Source: Novosphingobium olei (GTDB taxonomy: Bacteria; Pseudomonadota; Alphaproteobacteria; Sphingomonadales; Sphingomonadaceae). From it: 64,000 nucleotides of DNA. Below the pieces are notes generated by a model. The model made no database searches, had not been told where the DNA came from, and saw only the letters and a list, made by a program, of their open reading frames with translations. A program made the position numbers and the translations under genes. Below are positions 24,977 through 33,574 of the stretch, piece after piece (positions within the stretch are counted from its first letter, which is position 1; each line of letters starts with the position of its first letter). Location of the stretch: contig NZ_JABBGM010000002.1 of NCBI RefSeq assembly GCF_012927405.1, positions 62,001-126,000 on the forward strand, given 5' to 3'.

Positions 24977-25069
24977 CGTCATGCCAGCGTAGGCTGGCAT
25001 CGCTGGCGGTTTGCGGAACGGTTGGGAGGCGCTTGCTGGCCAGCGATCCCAGCCATCGCTGGGATGACG
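24977..25069. repeat. Inverted pair of REP-like hairpins (REPIN-like)
   Basis: Two 31-bp copies, 24977-25007 and 25039-25069, lie in opposite orientation, 27 of 31 positions identical after reverse complement. Each folds alone: ATGCCAGC/GCTGGCAT in the first, ATCCCAGC/GCTGGGAT in the second. The G-C to C-G change is compensatory, so the hairpin itself is conserved. Confidence 0.7.
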
Positions 25070-25094
25070 TTTTGTGCGCTCCCACACCCCGTCC

Positions 25095-25115
25095 GTCCTG
25101 AGCTTGTCGAAGGAC
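25095..25115. repeat. Interspersed repeat, CCTTCGACAGGCTCAGG family (reverse)
   Basis: Reverse-oriented 21-bp copy with core CCTGAGCTTGTCGAAGG, ending 84 bp from the cytochrome b561 gene end. Confidence 0.65.
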
Positions 25116-25199
25116 TGTTCTTTTCTTTGGGCCGCGCGCCGCGCTCGCACACCTCCACCACCATGAGGGGGTGATAAGCGTCTGTCTTTATTCGGTAAT

Positions 25200-25892
25200 T
25201 CAGAATCTCAGGCCGCGTGAGATCGCCCAGGCTACGGCGGCGGCGATGATGATGCCGATCAGGGCCGCGAGGGGGTGGGCGCGGACGGGTTCGATCTTTG
25301 CGCCTTCGCCGGGCACGGCCTTGCCGGTGACCATCGGGGTGATCAGGTTGGTCTTGAGCACGAAGCGGTAGTAGAGGATCGCGAGCACGTGCAGCGCGAT
25401 CAGCGCCAGCAGGACGGTGAAGGTCGCCTCGTGGATTTCGGCGGCCTGGCGACCGGCCTCGAAGCTGACGTAATCGGACAGCGGGCCGGATTCGAGGCCA
25501 TCGACGTCAACCGCGAACAGCCCGGCGCCGACCATCGTGAACAGCGTGACGAGCAGCGCCGCGACGCTCCAGCCGCCCATCGGGTTGTGGCCGAAGCTGG
25601 GCGTGTGGCGGCGCGCGAACAGGCCGCGGGCATAGGTGGCGACGGCGCCCGGCGAGCGCAGGAACTGCGAGAAGCGCGCGGTGCGGCTGCCGAAGAAGCC
25701 CCAGAACAGGCGGAACACCAGCAGGCCGAGGATGGTGTATCCCGACAGGCGGTGCCGATCCATGTCGTGGTTTTCGCCACTCCACCACGAAAAGGCGACG
25801 AGCGCGACGAGCGCCCAGTGAAACACACGCGTCGGCAGGTCCCACAAGGGCACCTTGCCGGCTGGCGGCTGAGTTGCGTCCGTCGCGCTCAT
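25200..25892 (-). CDS. Cytochrome b561-type membrane protein
   Basis: A 230-residue di-heme b-type cytochrome with four main transmembrane helices (WALVALVAFSWWSG, TILGLLVFRLFWGFF, VAALLVTLFTMVGAGLF, FTVLLALIALHVLAILYY) plus a C-terminal helix near 205-225. Candidate heme ligands are the His in FHWALV, DRHRLSGY, EIHEAT and LHVLAI. It carries electrons in the inner membrane. The start is 7 bp after the cytochrome c' stop, so the c-type partner is the first gene of the operon; c' plus b561 is a common pairing for periplasmic electron transfer. Confidence 0.88.
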   Translation of the reverse strand: MSATDATQPPAGKVPLWDLPTRVFHWALVALVAFSWWSGENHDMDRHRLSGYTILGLLVFRLFWGFFGSRTARFSQFLRSPGAVATYARGLFARRHTPSFGHNPMGGWSVAALLVTLFTMVGAGLFAVDVDGLESGPLSDYVSFEAGRQAAEIHEATFTVLLALIALHVLAILYYRFVLKTNLITPMVTGKAVPGEGAKIEPVRAHPLAALIGIIIAAAVAWAISRGLRF

Positions 25893-25899
25893 CGCTGGA

Positions 25900-26367
25900 T
25901 CAGTCTTCCTTGCGGAACTTGCGGTGGCATTCGCCGCAAACGCCGCCCAGCGCCTTCATCTGGCCGCCGATCGCCGCAGCGTCGCCGGTTCCGGCAGCGG
26001 CCACGAACTTGTTGGCTTCGGTGACGAGGCGGGCGTTGAGGCCATCGAACGTGGCGCGGTCGGTCCAGATCGCGGGCAGGGCGTCGGTCTTGAGGCCCGA
26101 GGACGGACCCGTGCCGGCGGGGAACAGCTTGCCCTGCTGCGGCGCGACCGCGGCGATGACCTTGGCATTGGCGAGCACCACGCCCTTGTTCGGCGCGCCC
26201 GACTTCAGTTCGCCACCGATGGCCTTCATCGCCTTGCCCATCTTTTCATAGTTGGCGTGGCGCAGGCTGACGGTCTGCTGCGGCGTGAGCGCGGAGACCG
26301 AGGCGACGCCGCCGGCAAGCGCGCTGACCGCGGCAAGGGCAAGGACGAGAGACTTGGGCTGGATCAT
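25900..26367 (-). CDS. Cytochrome c' family protein
   Basis: A 155-residue periplasmic c-type cytochrome. A signal peptide (SLVLALAAVSALAGGVASVSA) precedes a four-helix bundle, with the single heme motif CGECH near the C-terminus (C-terminal CHRKFRKED), as in cytochrome c'. Such proteins bind NO or relay electrons. The ATG at 26367 is chosen because the signal peptide then starts normally; the frame is open ten codons further. Upstream partner of the b561 gene and divergent from a histidine kinase gene, which could regulate it. Confidence 0.88.
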   Translation of the reverse strand: MIQPKSLVLALAAVSALAGGVASVSALTPQQTVSLRHANYEKMGKAMKAIGGELKSGAPNKGVVLANAKVIAAVAPQQGKLFPAGTGPSSGLKTDALPAIWTDRATFDGLNARLVTEANKFVAAAGTGDAAAIGGQMKALGGVCGECHRKFRKED

Positions 26368-26704
26368 GGAACGTTCCGGATGCTTGAGGGAAACCATCGC
26401 GTGGTGCGCCCGGCGGGCAGGGCCGCCCGACGGTGCGAAAGAGCGTTGCGGGCGACGGGCGGGATCATGCTGTGCCGGTGTGGCGTCATCCGAAACCTTA
26501 CGTCATGCGGGCGTTCTTCGCGGCCGCAATATTGCCGCCAAGCCGCGCAGAGGCAAGCGGAACGAAGGGATTCGGTACGCTGTCTGTACAATTCTTGCGA
26601 AAAACCTGTATGTGTATGCCCTTACGCGGTCGTGTGGCGCTGCAATCCGTGCCATCGCGCCTGCAAACAGGTCGCATCGGCGCAGGAGGGCGCAAGGCGG
26701 ACGC
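26368..26704. other. Gene-free divergent promoter region
   Basis: About 340 bp between the cytochrome c' and histidine kinase starts. It is locally less GC-rich at 26500-26630. No clear operator or consensus promoter was recognised, and no open frame with a ribosome site. Confidence 0.5.
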
Positions 26705-28339
26705 ATGACGATCAGCCCGAATTCATCGAGCCTGCCCCTGCGCATGGCGCTGATCGCGCTGGCCGTGAGCGTGCTGGTGTTCGTGCCCGGCGTGCTTGCC
26801 GAACGCTCGCTGGTGACCGTGCGCCAGGAAAGCGAGCGCGCGGGCTATTCCGCATCGGCCCTGCGCGAATACCTCGAGATCGGAACGCTGGCCGACTGGG
26901 CGCTGGCCGAAGTGCGCAGCGGGCGGGTAAAGGACGAGGCTACGCGGCGGATGGTGGTCGACCGGATGCAGGCCCAGATCGCCCGCATCGACCGCGCGAC
27001 GAGCGCGGAGCTGGCGGTGATCCGCAAGGGGGCGTTCACGCCCGAGCGCACGGCGGAAATGAACGAGGAGGAGAAGGAGCAGCGCCAGCGCACGGCGATG
27101 CTGCGCGCGATGGCGCCGCAAGTGCTGACCGGCTTCTACGAGGACGAATGGTGGCGCCAGATCCGCTATGGCGTGCAGGGCGAGGAAGCCGAAGTGCGCG
27201 CGGCGCAGATGCGCGCGGTGGTCGCGCTGGAGCAGACGCAGATCGCCTTCTTCGCGACGTCGCTGGTGCTGGTGATCGCGGCGGTGAGCGTGGCGGTGTG
27301 GGCGCGCGGCAACATCGTCGAACCGTTGCAGCGGCTGCTGAGTTCGACCCACCGCGTGGCGCGGCAGGACTTCGGCGTGTACCTGCCCGACAAGGGCCCG
27401 CGCGAATTCCGCGCGCTCAACCGGTCGTTCAACGCCATGGCCGCCGAGATCGGTCGGGCGCAGGCGCGGCTCGAATCCGTCAATCGCCGGCTGGAGGACG
27501 AAGTGCGCGCCCGCACCGCCGACCTGCTGGCCGCCAACGCATCGCTGCGCGAGATGGACGATCGCCGGCGCGGGTTCATCGCCACCGCAGGGCATGAACT
27601 GCGCACGCCGGTGGCGGTGCTGCGCGCCGATGCCGAAGTGGCGCTGCGCGAGGCGCGCCCGACCATCGCCGGGCTTCGCGGCAGTCTTGACCGCGTAGTG
27701 CGCACGGCGGGCACGCTCGGCCGCCTGATCGAGGACATGCTGCGCGTGGCGCGCGCCGATGCCCCGGTGCTGTCCTACGAGCGCGAGAGCGTCGACATGG
27801 GCGATCTTGTCAGCCGCGCGCTCGCCGAGTTCCGCCCGGTGATCGAGGCCGACGGCGGCAGCATCACGCTTGCCGGCCTTGGCACGCCGCTGCCGGTGCG
27901 GGTCGACCCGCTGCGCATCCAGCAGGTGCTGCGCATCGTGCTGGACAATGCCGTCACCCATGGCGGCGACGCGCTGTGCGTGTGCGTGCAGCTGCGGCTG
28001 GAGGCGGGCTTTGCCGTGGTGCGCATCTCCGATTGCGGCGAGGGCATCGATCCGGGCCTGCTGCCCAACCTGCTCGACCGCAGTGAATGGCCGCGCCGGC
28101 GCAGCGAGGACGGGCACGGGCTTGGCCTGACCATCGCGGCAACGATCATGGAAGCGCACGATGGCACCATTGCCATTGCTTCGGAAACCGGCTCTGGCGT
28201 GACGGTGACGCTGCGCCTGCCGTGCGAGGGCGCGCTGCCTGCGCGCGATGGCGGCCCTGCGGGAACGACGGGCGCGCTGGCCGCGGCGGCGACGCTGGGC
28301 GACGAGAGCAAGGAGGGGAACGGCGAATGCGGTTGCTGA
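26705..28339 (+). CDS. Sensor histidine kinase
   Basis: A 544-residue membrane kinase. Transmembrane helices at about 14-33 and 180-199 bracket a roughly 145-residue periplasmic, highly charged sensor. A HAMP segment (about 200-252) and coiled coil lead to the H-box AGHELRTPV with phospho-acceptor His297, N-box DNAVTHGG, and ATP-lid motifs DCGEGID and GHGLGL. ATG 26705 follows AAGGCG; longer upstream frames have no ribosome site. The stop overlaps the response regulator start by 13 nt, so the pair is one operon. The signal is unknown; a Met/His-rich protein gene nearby hints at metal. Confidence 0.9.
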   Translation: MTISPNSSSLPLRMALIALAVSVLVFVPGVLAERSLVTVRQESERAGYSASALREYLEIGTLADWALAEVRSGRVKDEATRRMVVDRMQAQIARIDRATSAELAVIRKGAFTPERTAEMNEEEKEQRQRTAMLRAMAPQVLTGFYEDEWWRQIRYGVQGEEAEVRAAQMRAVVALEQTQIAFFATSLVLVIAAVSVAVWARGNIVEPLQRLLSSTHRVARQDFGVYLPDKGPREFRALNRSFNAMAAEIGRAQARLESVNRRLEDEVRARTADLLAANASLREMDDRRRGFIATAGHELRTPVAVLRADAEVALREARPTIAGLRGSLDRVVRTAGTLGRLIEDMLRVARADAPVLSYERESVDMGDLVSRALAEFRPVIEADGGSITLAGLGTPLPVRVDPLRIQQVLRIVLDNAVTHGGDALCVCVQLRLEAGFAVVRISDCGEGIDPGLLPNLLDRSEWPRRRSEDGHGLGLTIAATIMEAHDGTIAIASETGSGVTVTLRLPCEGALPARDGGPAGTTGALAAAATLGDESKEGNGECGC

Positions 28340-29025
28340 TAGTCGAGGACGAAGTGAAGCTGGCCGATACGCTTGCGCGCGGGCTGGAAGCCGAAGGCTA
28401 CCGCGCGAGCCACGTCGGCACGGGCGCGGCGGCGCTCGACCTTGCCGCCCGCGAGACGTTCGACTTCGTCCTGCTCGACCTGATGCTGCCCGACATGAGC
28501 GGGTTCGACGTGGCCGAGACGCTGCGCGAACGCGGGATCGAGGTGCCGGTGATCATGGTCACCGCGCTCGACGAGGTGAAGGACCGCGTCGCGGGCCTGC
28601 GCGCCGGGGCGGACGACTACATCGTCAAGCCATTCGCCTTCGAGGAACTGCTCGCGCGGATCGAGGCGGTGCTGCGCCGCGCCCAGCCGTCCGAAGCGAC
28701 CGGCGGCAGTCCGCTCGCCGCGGCGACCGGGCCGGTGTCGTTCGGGACGATCACCATCGACCACGTGCGCAAGCAGGCGACCGTCGACGGCAAGCCGTTC
28801 ACGCTGACGGCCAAGGAGCTGGACCTGCTGACGCTGCTGGTGCTGTCGCCCGGCAAGGTGTTCTCGCGCCACGAGATCCTGCGCTCGGTGTGGACGATGG
28901 ACGACGATCCGCTGACCAACATCGTCGAGGTCTACATCAGCCGCCTGCGCCGCAAGCTGAGCGGATGCGGCGCGCAGATCGAGAACGTGCGCGGCTTCGG
29001 CTACCGCATCGCCGAGGCGGCCTGA
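28327..29025 (+). CDS. OmpR-family response regulator
   Basis: A 232-residue two-domain regulator. The receiver domain has the acidic pocket Glu7/Asp8, phospho-acceptor Asp51 (FVLLDLMLP) and Lys101 (YIVKPF). The C-terminal winged helix has ELDLLTLLVLSPGKVFSRHEIL and the recognition helix VEVYISRLRRKL. It is translationally coupled to the upstream kinase by overlap. It ends 12 bp from the convergent Met/His-rich protein gene. Direct targets cannot be read from this window. Confidence 0.93.
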   Translation: MRLLIVEDEVKLADTLARGLEAEGYRASHVGTGAAALDLAARETFDFVLLDLMLPDMSGFDVAETLRERGIEVPVIMVTALDEVKDRVAGLRAGADDYIVKPFAFEELLARIEAVLRRAQPSEATGGSPLAAATGPVSFGTITIDHVRKQATVDGKPFTLTAKELDLLTLLVLSPGKVFSRHEILRSVWTMDDDPLTNIVEVYISRLRRKLSGCGAQIENVRGFGYRIAEAA

Positions 29026-29037
29026 GGCGGGCGCCGG

Positions 29038-30432
29038 TCAGCCGGTGATGCGCAGGCGGGTGAAGATCATCCCGCTGATCGGCTCGCCGCCATAGACCGG
29101 CTTGAGCGTGGCGGGCAGGCCGATCGCGCTGACCAGGCCGCCGAAATCGAGCGCGACCTTGCCGATCGGCACCGAATGATAGCCACCGAGGCTGAGCTTC
29201 GAGACATTGAACACGCGGCCTTCGAGCGGGCCGGAATCGAACAGCTCGCCCTTGTCGCCGTTCTCGCCGCGTCCGAACACGGTCCAGCGGCCCCACTGCA
29301 GCGCGCTTTCGAGCAGGAAGGCATTGGTCGCATGAGCGTGGTGATCGCCGCCGGTCGGCGCGTTGCGGCCCCAGGCGAGTGTCGTCTGCAGGTTGCGCCG
29401 CTGGCCCAGCGGCAGGTTCCAGGTGGCCGACGCGGTGGTGCGGTGCACGTCCTCGTCCGGGTGGAGGCCCTCGGGGCTCTTGAGGAAACCGTGGCTGACC
29501 TGCAGCGAAAGGTTGGCCGTGGGGTTCCAGCTGGCGCGCGCCGACCAGCTGTCGAAGCGCGGGCGTTCGATGTCCCAGCGGTTCTGGTCGGGCTCGCGCC
29601 CGGTGAACAGCGAGCCTTCGAGCTTGACGTTGCCGGCGACGATCCCGGCAGTGGCGACGCCGAAGGTGACGTGGGTGGAATCGAGCCAGTGGTGCGAGAT
29701 CGGCGCTTCCGGGTTCGCCATGCCCGAAAAGCGGTGCATGAAGGTGGTGGGGCCCAGCGCCGGTTCGCCCGGCAGGCCGAAATAGACGAAGCCCGACACC
29801 CGATCGCCCAACGGGTGGCTGTAGGATGCGGCCAGTTCCATGAAGGCATCGTGCGGGTGCTGGCGATCGACCAGTTCGGTGCGGCCGTCGGCGGTCTCCC
29901 CCGTGGCGAGCAGCAGCGGGTAGCCGCGCTTGCCCATCAGCGGATCGAGGCTGCCCATCGCGCGCAACGTCAGCGTGCCGCCGCCCAGCGGGTGCTGCGC
30001 CATGCCCATCAGCATCGAGGCGGCAAACGCCTTGTCATCGCCGCGCGGGCCGCCCTGCCAGTCCTGCACGACGGTGAGGTTGCCGTGAACCATCGTCGCC
30101 CAGCCGCCGAGGCGGCCCATGATCGCCATCATCGGCGCCGAATCCGGCTGCCAGCTGGTGCCCGACGCATCACGCATCATCGAATAGCCGCCCAGCGCGC
30201 CGACCATGCCGCCCATGTCCATGTGGTCCATGCTGGCATGGTCCATGGCGGCGTGGTCCGTCTGCTCCGCAGGCGCTGCAGGGGTGGCCATGTCCATGCC
30301 CGGCATTGCCCCATGGTTCATGGCCCCGTGGTCCATGGCCCCATGATCCATCGCGCCATGGTCCATGGCCTGATTCTGGGCAAAGGCAGGCGTGGCCGCG
30401 AAGGCGAGGGCGAGAACGAGACCGTGGCGCAA
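29038..30432 (-). CDS. Met/His-rich outer-membrane protein, probable metal-related
   Basis: A 464-residue exported protein. The signal peptide (LVLALAFAATPAFA) is followed by a tandem Met-Asp-His-Gly-Ala repeat (about residues 22-48) and a second Met/His stretch to about 75, a typical copper-binding composition. The rest is rich in alternating strands with Gly/aromatic turns and ends in MIFTRLRITG, fitting a beta barrel. The start appears to be TTG at 30432, with GGGGAG 8 nt upstream. The function is unassigned; a role in copper handling at the outer membrane is inferred from composition and from the nearby two-component system. Confidence 0.7.
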   Translation of the reverse strand: MRHGLVLALAFAATPAFAQNQAMDHGAMDHGAMDHGAMNHGAMPGMDMATPAAPAEQTDHAAMDHASMDHMDMGGMVGALGGYSMMRDASGTSWQPDSAPMMAIMGRLGGWATMVHGNLTVVQDWQGGPRGDDKAFAASMLMGMAQHPLGGGTLTLRAMGSLDPLMGKRGYPLLLATGETADGRTELVDRQHPHDAFMELAASYSHPLGDRVSGFVYFGLPGEPALGPTTFMHRFSGMANPEAPISHHWLDSTHVTFGVATAGIVAGNVKLEGSLFTGREPDQNRWDIERPRFDSWSARASWNPTANLSLQVSHGFLKSPEGLHPDEDVHRTTASATWNLPLGQRRNLQTTLAWGRNAPTGGDHHAHATNAFLLESALQWGRWTVFGRGENGDKGELFDSGPLEGRVFNVSKLSLGGYHSVPIGKVALDFGGLVSAIGLPATLKPVYGGEPISGMIFTRLRITG

Positions 30433-30559
30433 GATGCAAACTCCCCGCGCGTGGCTGGACGCGCCGGTTGCAGATGAAACGAGCGCGCCGGAACGTCAAC
30501 CGCAAGGCCGCCCGAAGGCTGCCTCAAATGCGGGTAACTCGCTGATTTGAAGAAGAAAT

Positions 30560-30645
30560 GGTGCCAGAAGAGGACTCGAACCTCCACGCCGTTTCCAGCG
30601 CCGCCACCTGAAGACGGTGCGTCTACCAATTCCGCCATCTGGGCA
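30560..30645 (-). tRNA. tRNA-Leu (CAG), acceptor stem one base short
   Basis: Cloverleaf on the minus strand with encoded CCA. The anticodon loop TTCAGGT gives CAG, read as Leu (CUG codon). The D-arm (GGCGGAATTGGTAGACGC), long variable arm and T-loop (TTCGAGT) are normal. The acceptor 5' strand is GCCCAGA, but the 3' strand reads TCTGGC rather than the TCTGGGC needed to pair, leaving C4 bulged. Whether this is a real variant, a pseudo-tRNA or a sequence error cannot be told here. Confidence 0.85.
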
Positions 30646-30873
30646 CGGAGGCGAAGGGCAAAGCGCCGTTTCGCCGGGTAGGAGCGCGCCTCTAGAGCGG
30701 GTCTGGCAGGGTGTCAACAAGGGTTTGTCGAAAGCAGCCGACTCTTTTTCTTCGGCATTGAACGGGCATGGCTCTCTGTGCCAAAGGCGGCAGCCGGAAC
30801 TTGTGGGGCCCATCCGGAGTCCCCGCAGGGCAAGGCATTCACGTTCACACCAATTGCGGGCGGAACAGGGCAT

Positions 30874-31839
30874 ATGAGCAAGGGCAGGACGCGCGATCTC
30901 GAAGGACGGCTGGTGGCGCTGATCGGCGGCAGCGGCTTCTTCGGCACGCATCTGGCGCAGGAACTGCTGGCGCGCGGCGCGCGGCTGCGGGTCTGCAGCC
31001 GCCATCCCGAGCGCGCGTTCCGCGTCAAGCCGCTGGGCACGCTGGGCCAGGTGCAGCAGGTGGCGGTGGACATCGCCAAGCCGCACACGCTGGACGTGGC
31101 GCTGACCGGCGTGGATTCGGTGGTGAACCTGGTCGGCGCGTTTGCCGGCAACCTCGACGCGGTGCAGGGCAAGGGCCTGCGCCGGCTGGGCGAGATCGCC
31201 GCCGCCAAGGGCGTGCAGGCGCTGGTCCACATCTCCGCCATCGGCGCGGATGCCGAAAGCGACGTGGCCTATGCCCGCACCAAGGCGCAGGGCGAGGAAG
31301 CGTTGCAGGAGGCGTTCCCCGGCGTGACCGTGCTGCGCCCGTCGGTGATGTTCGGCGAGGACGACAAGTTCATCAACATGTTTGCAGGACTGATCGCGGC
31401 CTTCCCGGTGCTGCCGGTGTTCGGACCTGCGGCGAAGTTCCAGCCGGTGTTCGTCGACGACGTGGCCGAAGCGGTGGGCAACGTGCTGGCCGCGCCTGCG
31501 GCCCACGCCGGCAAGACGTACGAGATTGCCGGTCCCGAGCAGATCACCATGGCTGACCTCAACCGCCGCATCGCCAAGGCCGAGCATCGCGGCCGCGTGT
31601 TCCTGGATCTGCCGGACAGCATTTCGTCGGCGATCGCCACGTTCACCGGCTGGCTGCCGGGCGCGCCGCTCAGCCGCGACCAGTGGAAGCTGCTCGCCCA
31701 AGGCAACGTCGCCAGCGGCACGCTGCCGGGCCTGAAGGAACTGGGCGTCCATCCGCGCCCGCTCGAGCTGTTCCTTGACCGCTGGGCCGTGCGCTATCGC
31801 AAGTATGGCCGGTTCGGGGCGAAGACGCGCCTCGCCTGA
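30874..31839 (+). CDS. NDUFA9-like NAD(P)-binding (extended SDR) protein
   Basis: A 321-residue atypical extended short-chain dehydrogenase-fold protein of the type annotated as complex I NDUFA9 subunit family. The nucleotide-binding loop GGSGFFG is at 18-24, and later YARTKAQGE, LRPSVMFG and FVDDVAEAV match the family. In mitochondria NDUFA9 is an accessory complex I subunit; in alphaproteobacteria related proteins may act in respiratory or quinone metabolism. ATG 30874 follows ACAGGG; a longer frame from 30778 lacks a ribosome site. Single gene downstream of the divergent tRNA-Leu. Confidence 0.82.
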   Translation: MSKGRTRDLEGRLVALIGGSGFFGTHLAQELLARGARLRVCSRHPERAFRVKPLGTLGQVQQVAVDIAKPHTLDVALTGVDSVVNLVGAFAGNLDAVQGKGLRRLGEIAAAKGVQALVHISAIGADAESDVAYARTKAQGEEALQEAFPGVTVLRPSVMFGEDDKFINMFAGLIAAFPVLPVFGPAAKFQPVFVDDVAEAVGNVLAAPAAHAGKTYEIAGPEQITMADLNRRIAKAEHRGRVFLDLPDSISSAIATFTGWLPGAPLSRDQWKLLAQGNVASGTLPGLKELGVHPRPLELFLDRWAVRYRKYGRFGAKTRLA

Positions 31840-31858
31840 GGGCGGGCGGCTAGCCCTC
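31838..31858. terminator. Short hairpin between convergent genes
   Basis: GAGGGC pairs with GCCCTC over a 9-nt loop between the NDUFA9-like and glutathione transferase gene ends. Six base pairs only, no T tract; weak. Confidence 0.3.
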
Positions 31859-31877
31859 CATCACGCGCTGCGCGGGA

Positions 31878-32549
31878 TCAGGCGTTGACGTCGGCGTAGT
31901 GCGTCGGCGGGTGGATCACGTCCATCCGTTCGGAAAGTAGCGGTCGAAAGCTGGGGCGGCTCTTGAACACAGAGTACCACCCCCTTGCCTGTTCGTGCTG
32001 CGACCAGTCGATCCCGCCAAGATAGTCCGCCACCGAAATCTGCGCTGCCGCCGCAAGATCGGCAAGGCTCATCGTCGCGCCCGCGAGCCAGGGGCGATGG
32101 TCGATCAGGTAATCGATGTAATCGAGGTGCAGGTTCGCCATGCGCATCGCTTCGCGCAGGATGCGGCTGTCGGGCGACTGGCGATAGACCAGCCGCTTCT
32201 TCATCCGCTCTTCGAGCAGCGGGTGCGTGACGTCGGCAAAGAAGTTTTCGTCGAACAGCGCGATCAGGCGGCGGATTTCGGCCCGGTTGGTGGCCGTGCC
32301 GTTGATCATCGGCGCCTTGTCGACGGTCTCCTCGAAATATTCGCAGATCGCGCGGCTGTCGACGATGGTGATCTGGCGTTCGGGATTGTGGATCACCGGC
32401 GTGCGCAGCGCGGGGTTGAGATTCTGGAATTCGTCGCGCTGCTCCCACGGGTTTTCGCGGATGAGATCGTAGGCGATGCCCTTTTCGGACATCAGCAGGC
32501 GCACCTTGCGCGAGAAGGGGCAGAGGGGGAACTGATAGAGTTGCCACAT
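31878..32549 (-). CDS. Glutathione S-transferase family protein
   Basis: A 223-residue GST: N-terminal thioredoxin-like domain (LYQFPLCPFSRKVRLLM, then TPVIHNPERQITIVDSRAI with the glutathione-binding Asp-Ser) and C-terminal helical domain (SLADLAAAAQISVADYL). It probably conjugates or reduces substrates with glutathione in the cytoplasm. The ATG at 32549 puts the first beta strand at the start; the frame continues 37 codons further without support. Divergent from ku. The true substrate is unknown. Confidence 0.87.
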   Translation of the reverse strand: MWQLYQFPLCPFSRKVRLLMSEKGIAYDLIRENPWEQRDEFQNLNPALRTPVIHNPERQITIVDSRAICEYFEETVDKAPMINGTATNRAEIRRLIALFDENFFADVTHPLLEERMKKRLVYRQSPDSRILREAMRMANLHLDYIDYLIDHRPWLAGATMSLADLAAAAQISVADYLGGIDWSQHEQARGWYSVFKSRPSFRPLLSERMDVIHPPTHYADVNA

Positions 32550-32683
32550 GATGATGCCGTCAATGGACGATGGCGGCAGGCCAAGTCCAGCGCCGTTGCA
32601 AGAGGCACCACAGTTTTGCACCGGGAACCTGTGTGGCCAGCCGGATTCTAGACCTTGCACGGCGAGAAGCGAGGCAGGCGATC

Positions 32684-33571
32684 ATGGCGGCAAGGGCATA
32701 TTGGCAAGGGCAGATCCGGCTGGCGCTGGTTTCCATTCCGGTCGAGGTCTATTCGGCCACGCGATCGGGGGCGGCGATCGCGTTCCGCCAGATTCACGAG
32801 CCAAGCGGCAAGCCGATCAATTACGAGAAGGTGGTGGCCGGGATCGGCCCGGTCGATCGCGACGAGATCGTCAAGGGCTATGAAGTGAGCCGGGGCGAAT
32901 ACGTGCTGCTCGACGATGACGAGATCGAGGCGGTCAAGATCGAGAGCCGCAAGACGCTTGAGCTGGTGCAGTTCGTGGGCGCCGACGAGATCGAGCCGCT
33001 GTGGTATGAAAAGCCGTACTACGTCGTGCCGGCGGACGATCTGGCCGAAGAAGCCTATGTCGTGCTGCGCGAGGCTTTGCGCGCGGCGGGCAAGGTGGCG
33101 CTGGGGCAGCTTTCGGTGCGCGGGCGCGAGCAGCTGGTGAGCCTGAAGCCGTGCGGGCGGGGCATCGTGCTGGAAGTGCTGCGCTATGCCGACGAGGTGC
33201 ACAAGGCGCGCGGGTTCTTTGCCGAGATCCCCGACGATGCGCCGTCCGAAGACCTGCTCGACCTGGCCACCACGCTGATCGAGAAGAAGACCGCGCCGTT
33301 CAAGCCCGAGGAATTCCACGACCGCTATGTCGATGCGCTGCACCGGCTGGTGGAAAAGAAGGTGAAGGCGCGGGGCAAGAAGATCTTGGAGGATGTGTCC
33401 GAACCGGCGCCGCGCGGTGGCAACGTGATCGACCTGATGGCGGCGCTGAAGAAATCGCTGGGTTCGGGCGATGGCGGCGGCGCGGAGAAGAAGCCCGCCG
33501 CGAAGAAGGCCGCGCAGCCCAAGCGTTCGACGACAAAGCCCGCCGCTGCGCCGCGGCGGAAGAAGGCCTGA
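32684..33571 (+). CDS. ku: Ku protein for non-homologous end joining
   Basis: A 295-residue bacterial Ku. It forms a homodimeric ring on broken DNA ends and recruits LigD. The beta-barrel core begins with YWQGQIRLALVSIPVEVYSA and includes INYEKVVAG and GQLSVRGREQLVSLKP. The C-terminal tail after about residue 255 is Lys/Ala/Pro-rich, the usual extension for DNA and LigD contact. ATG 32684 follows GAGGCAGG. The stop is 3 bp before the LigD start, so the two are one operon. Confidence 0.93.
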   Translation: MAARAYWQGQIRLALVSIPVEVYSATRSGAAIAFRQIHEPSGKPINYEKVVAGIGPVDRDEIVKGYEVSRGEYVLLDDDEIEAVKIESRKTLELVQFVGADEIEPLWYEKPYYVVPADDLAEEAYVVLREALRAAGKVALGQLSVRGREQLVSLKPCGRGIVLEVLRYADEVHKARGFFAEIPDDAPSEDLLDLATTLIEKKTAPFKPEEFHDRYVDALHRLVEKKVKARGKKILEDVSEPAPRGGNVIDLMAALKKSLGSGDGGGAEKKPAAKKAAQPKRSTTKPAAAPRRKKA

Positions 33572-33574
33572 GCC

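Noticed and set aside
30300..30370. Short tandem DNA repeats that could suggest a CRISPR or minisatellite
   Set aside because: They encode the Met-Asp-His-Gly-Ala peptide repeat of the exported protein and have no spacers.
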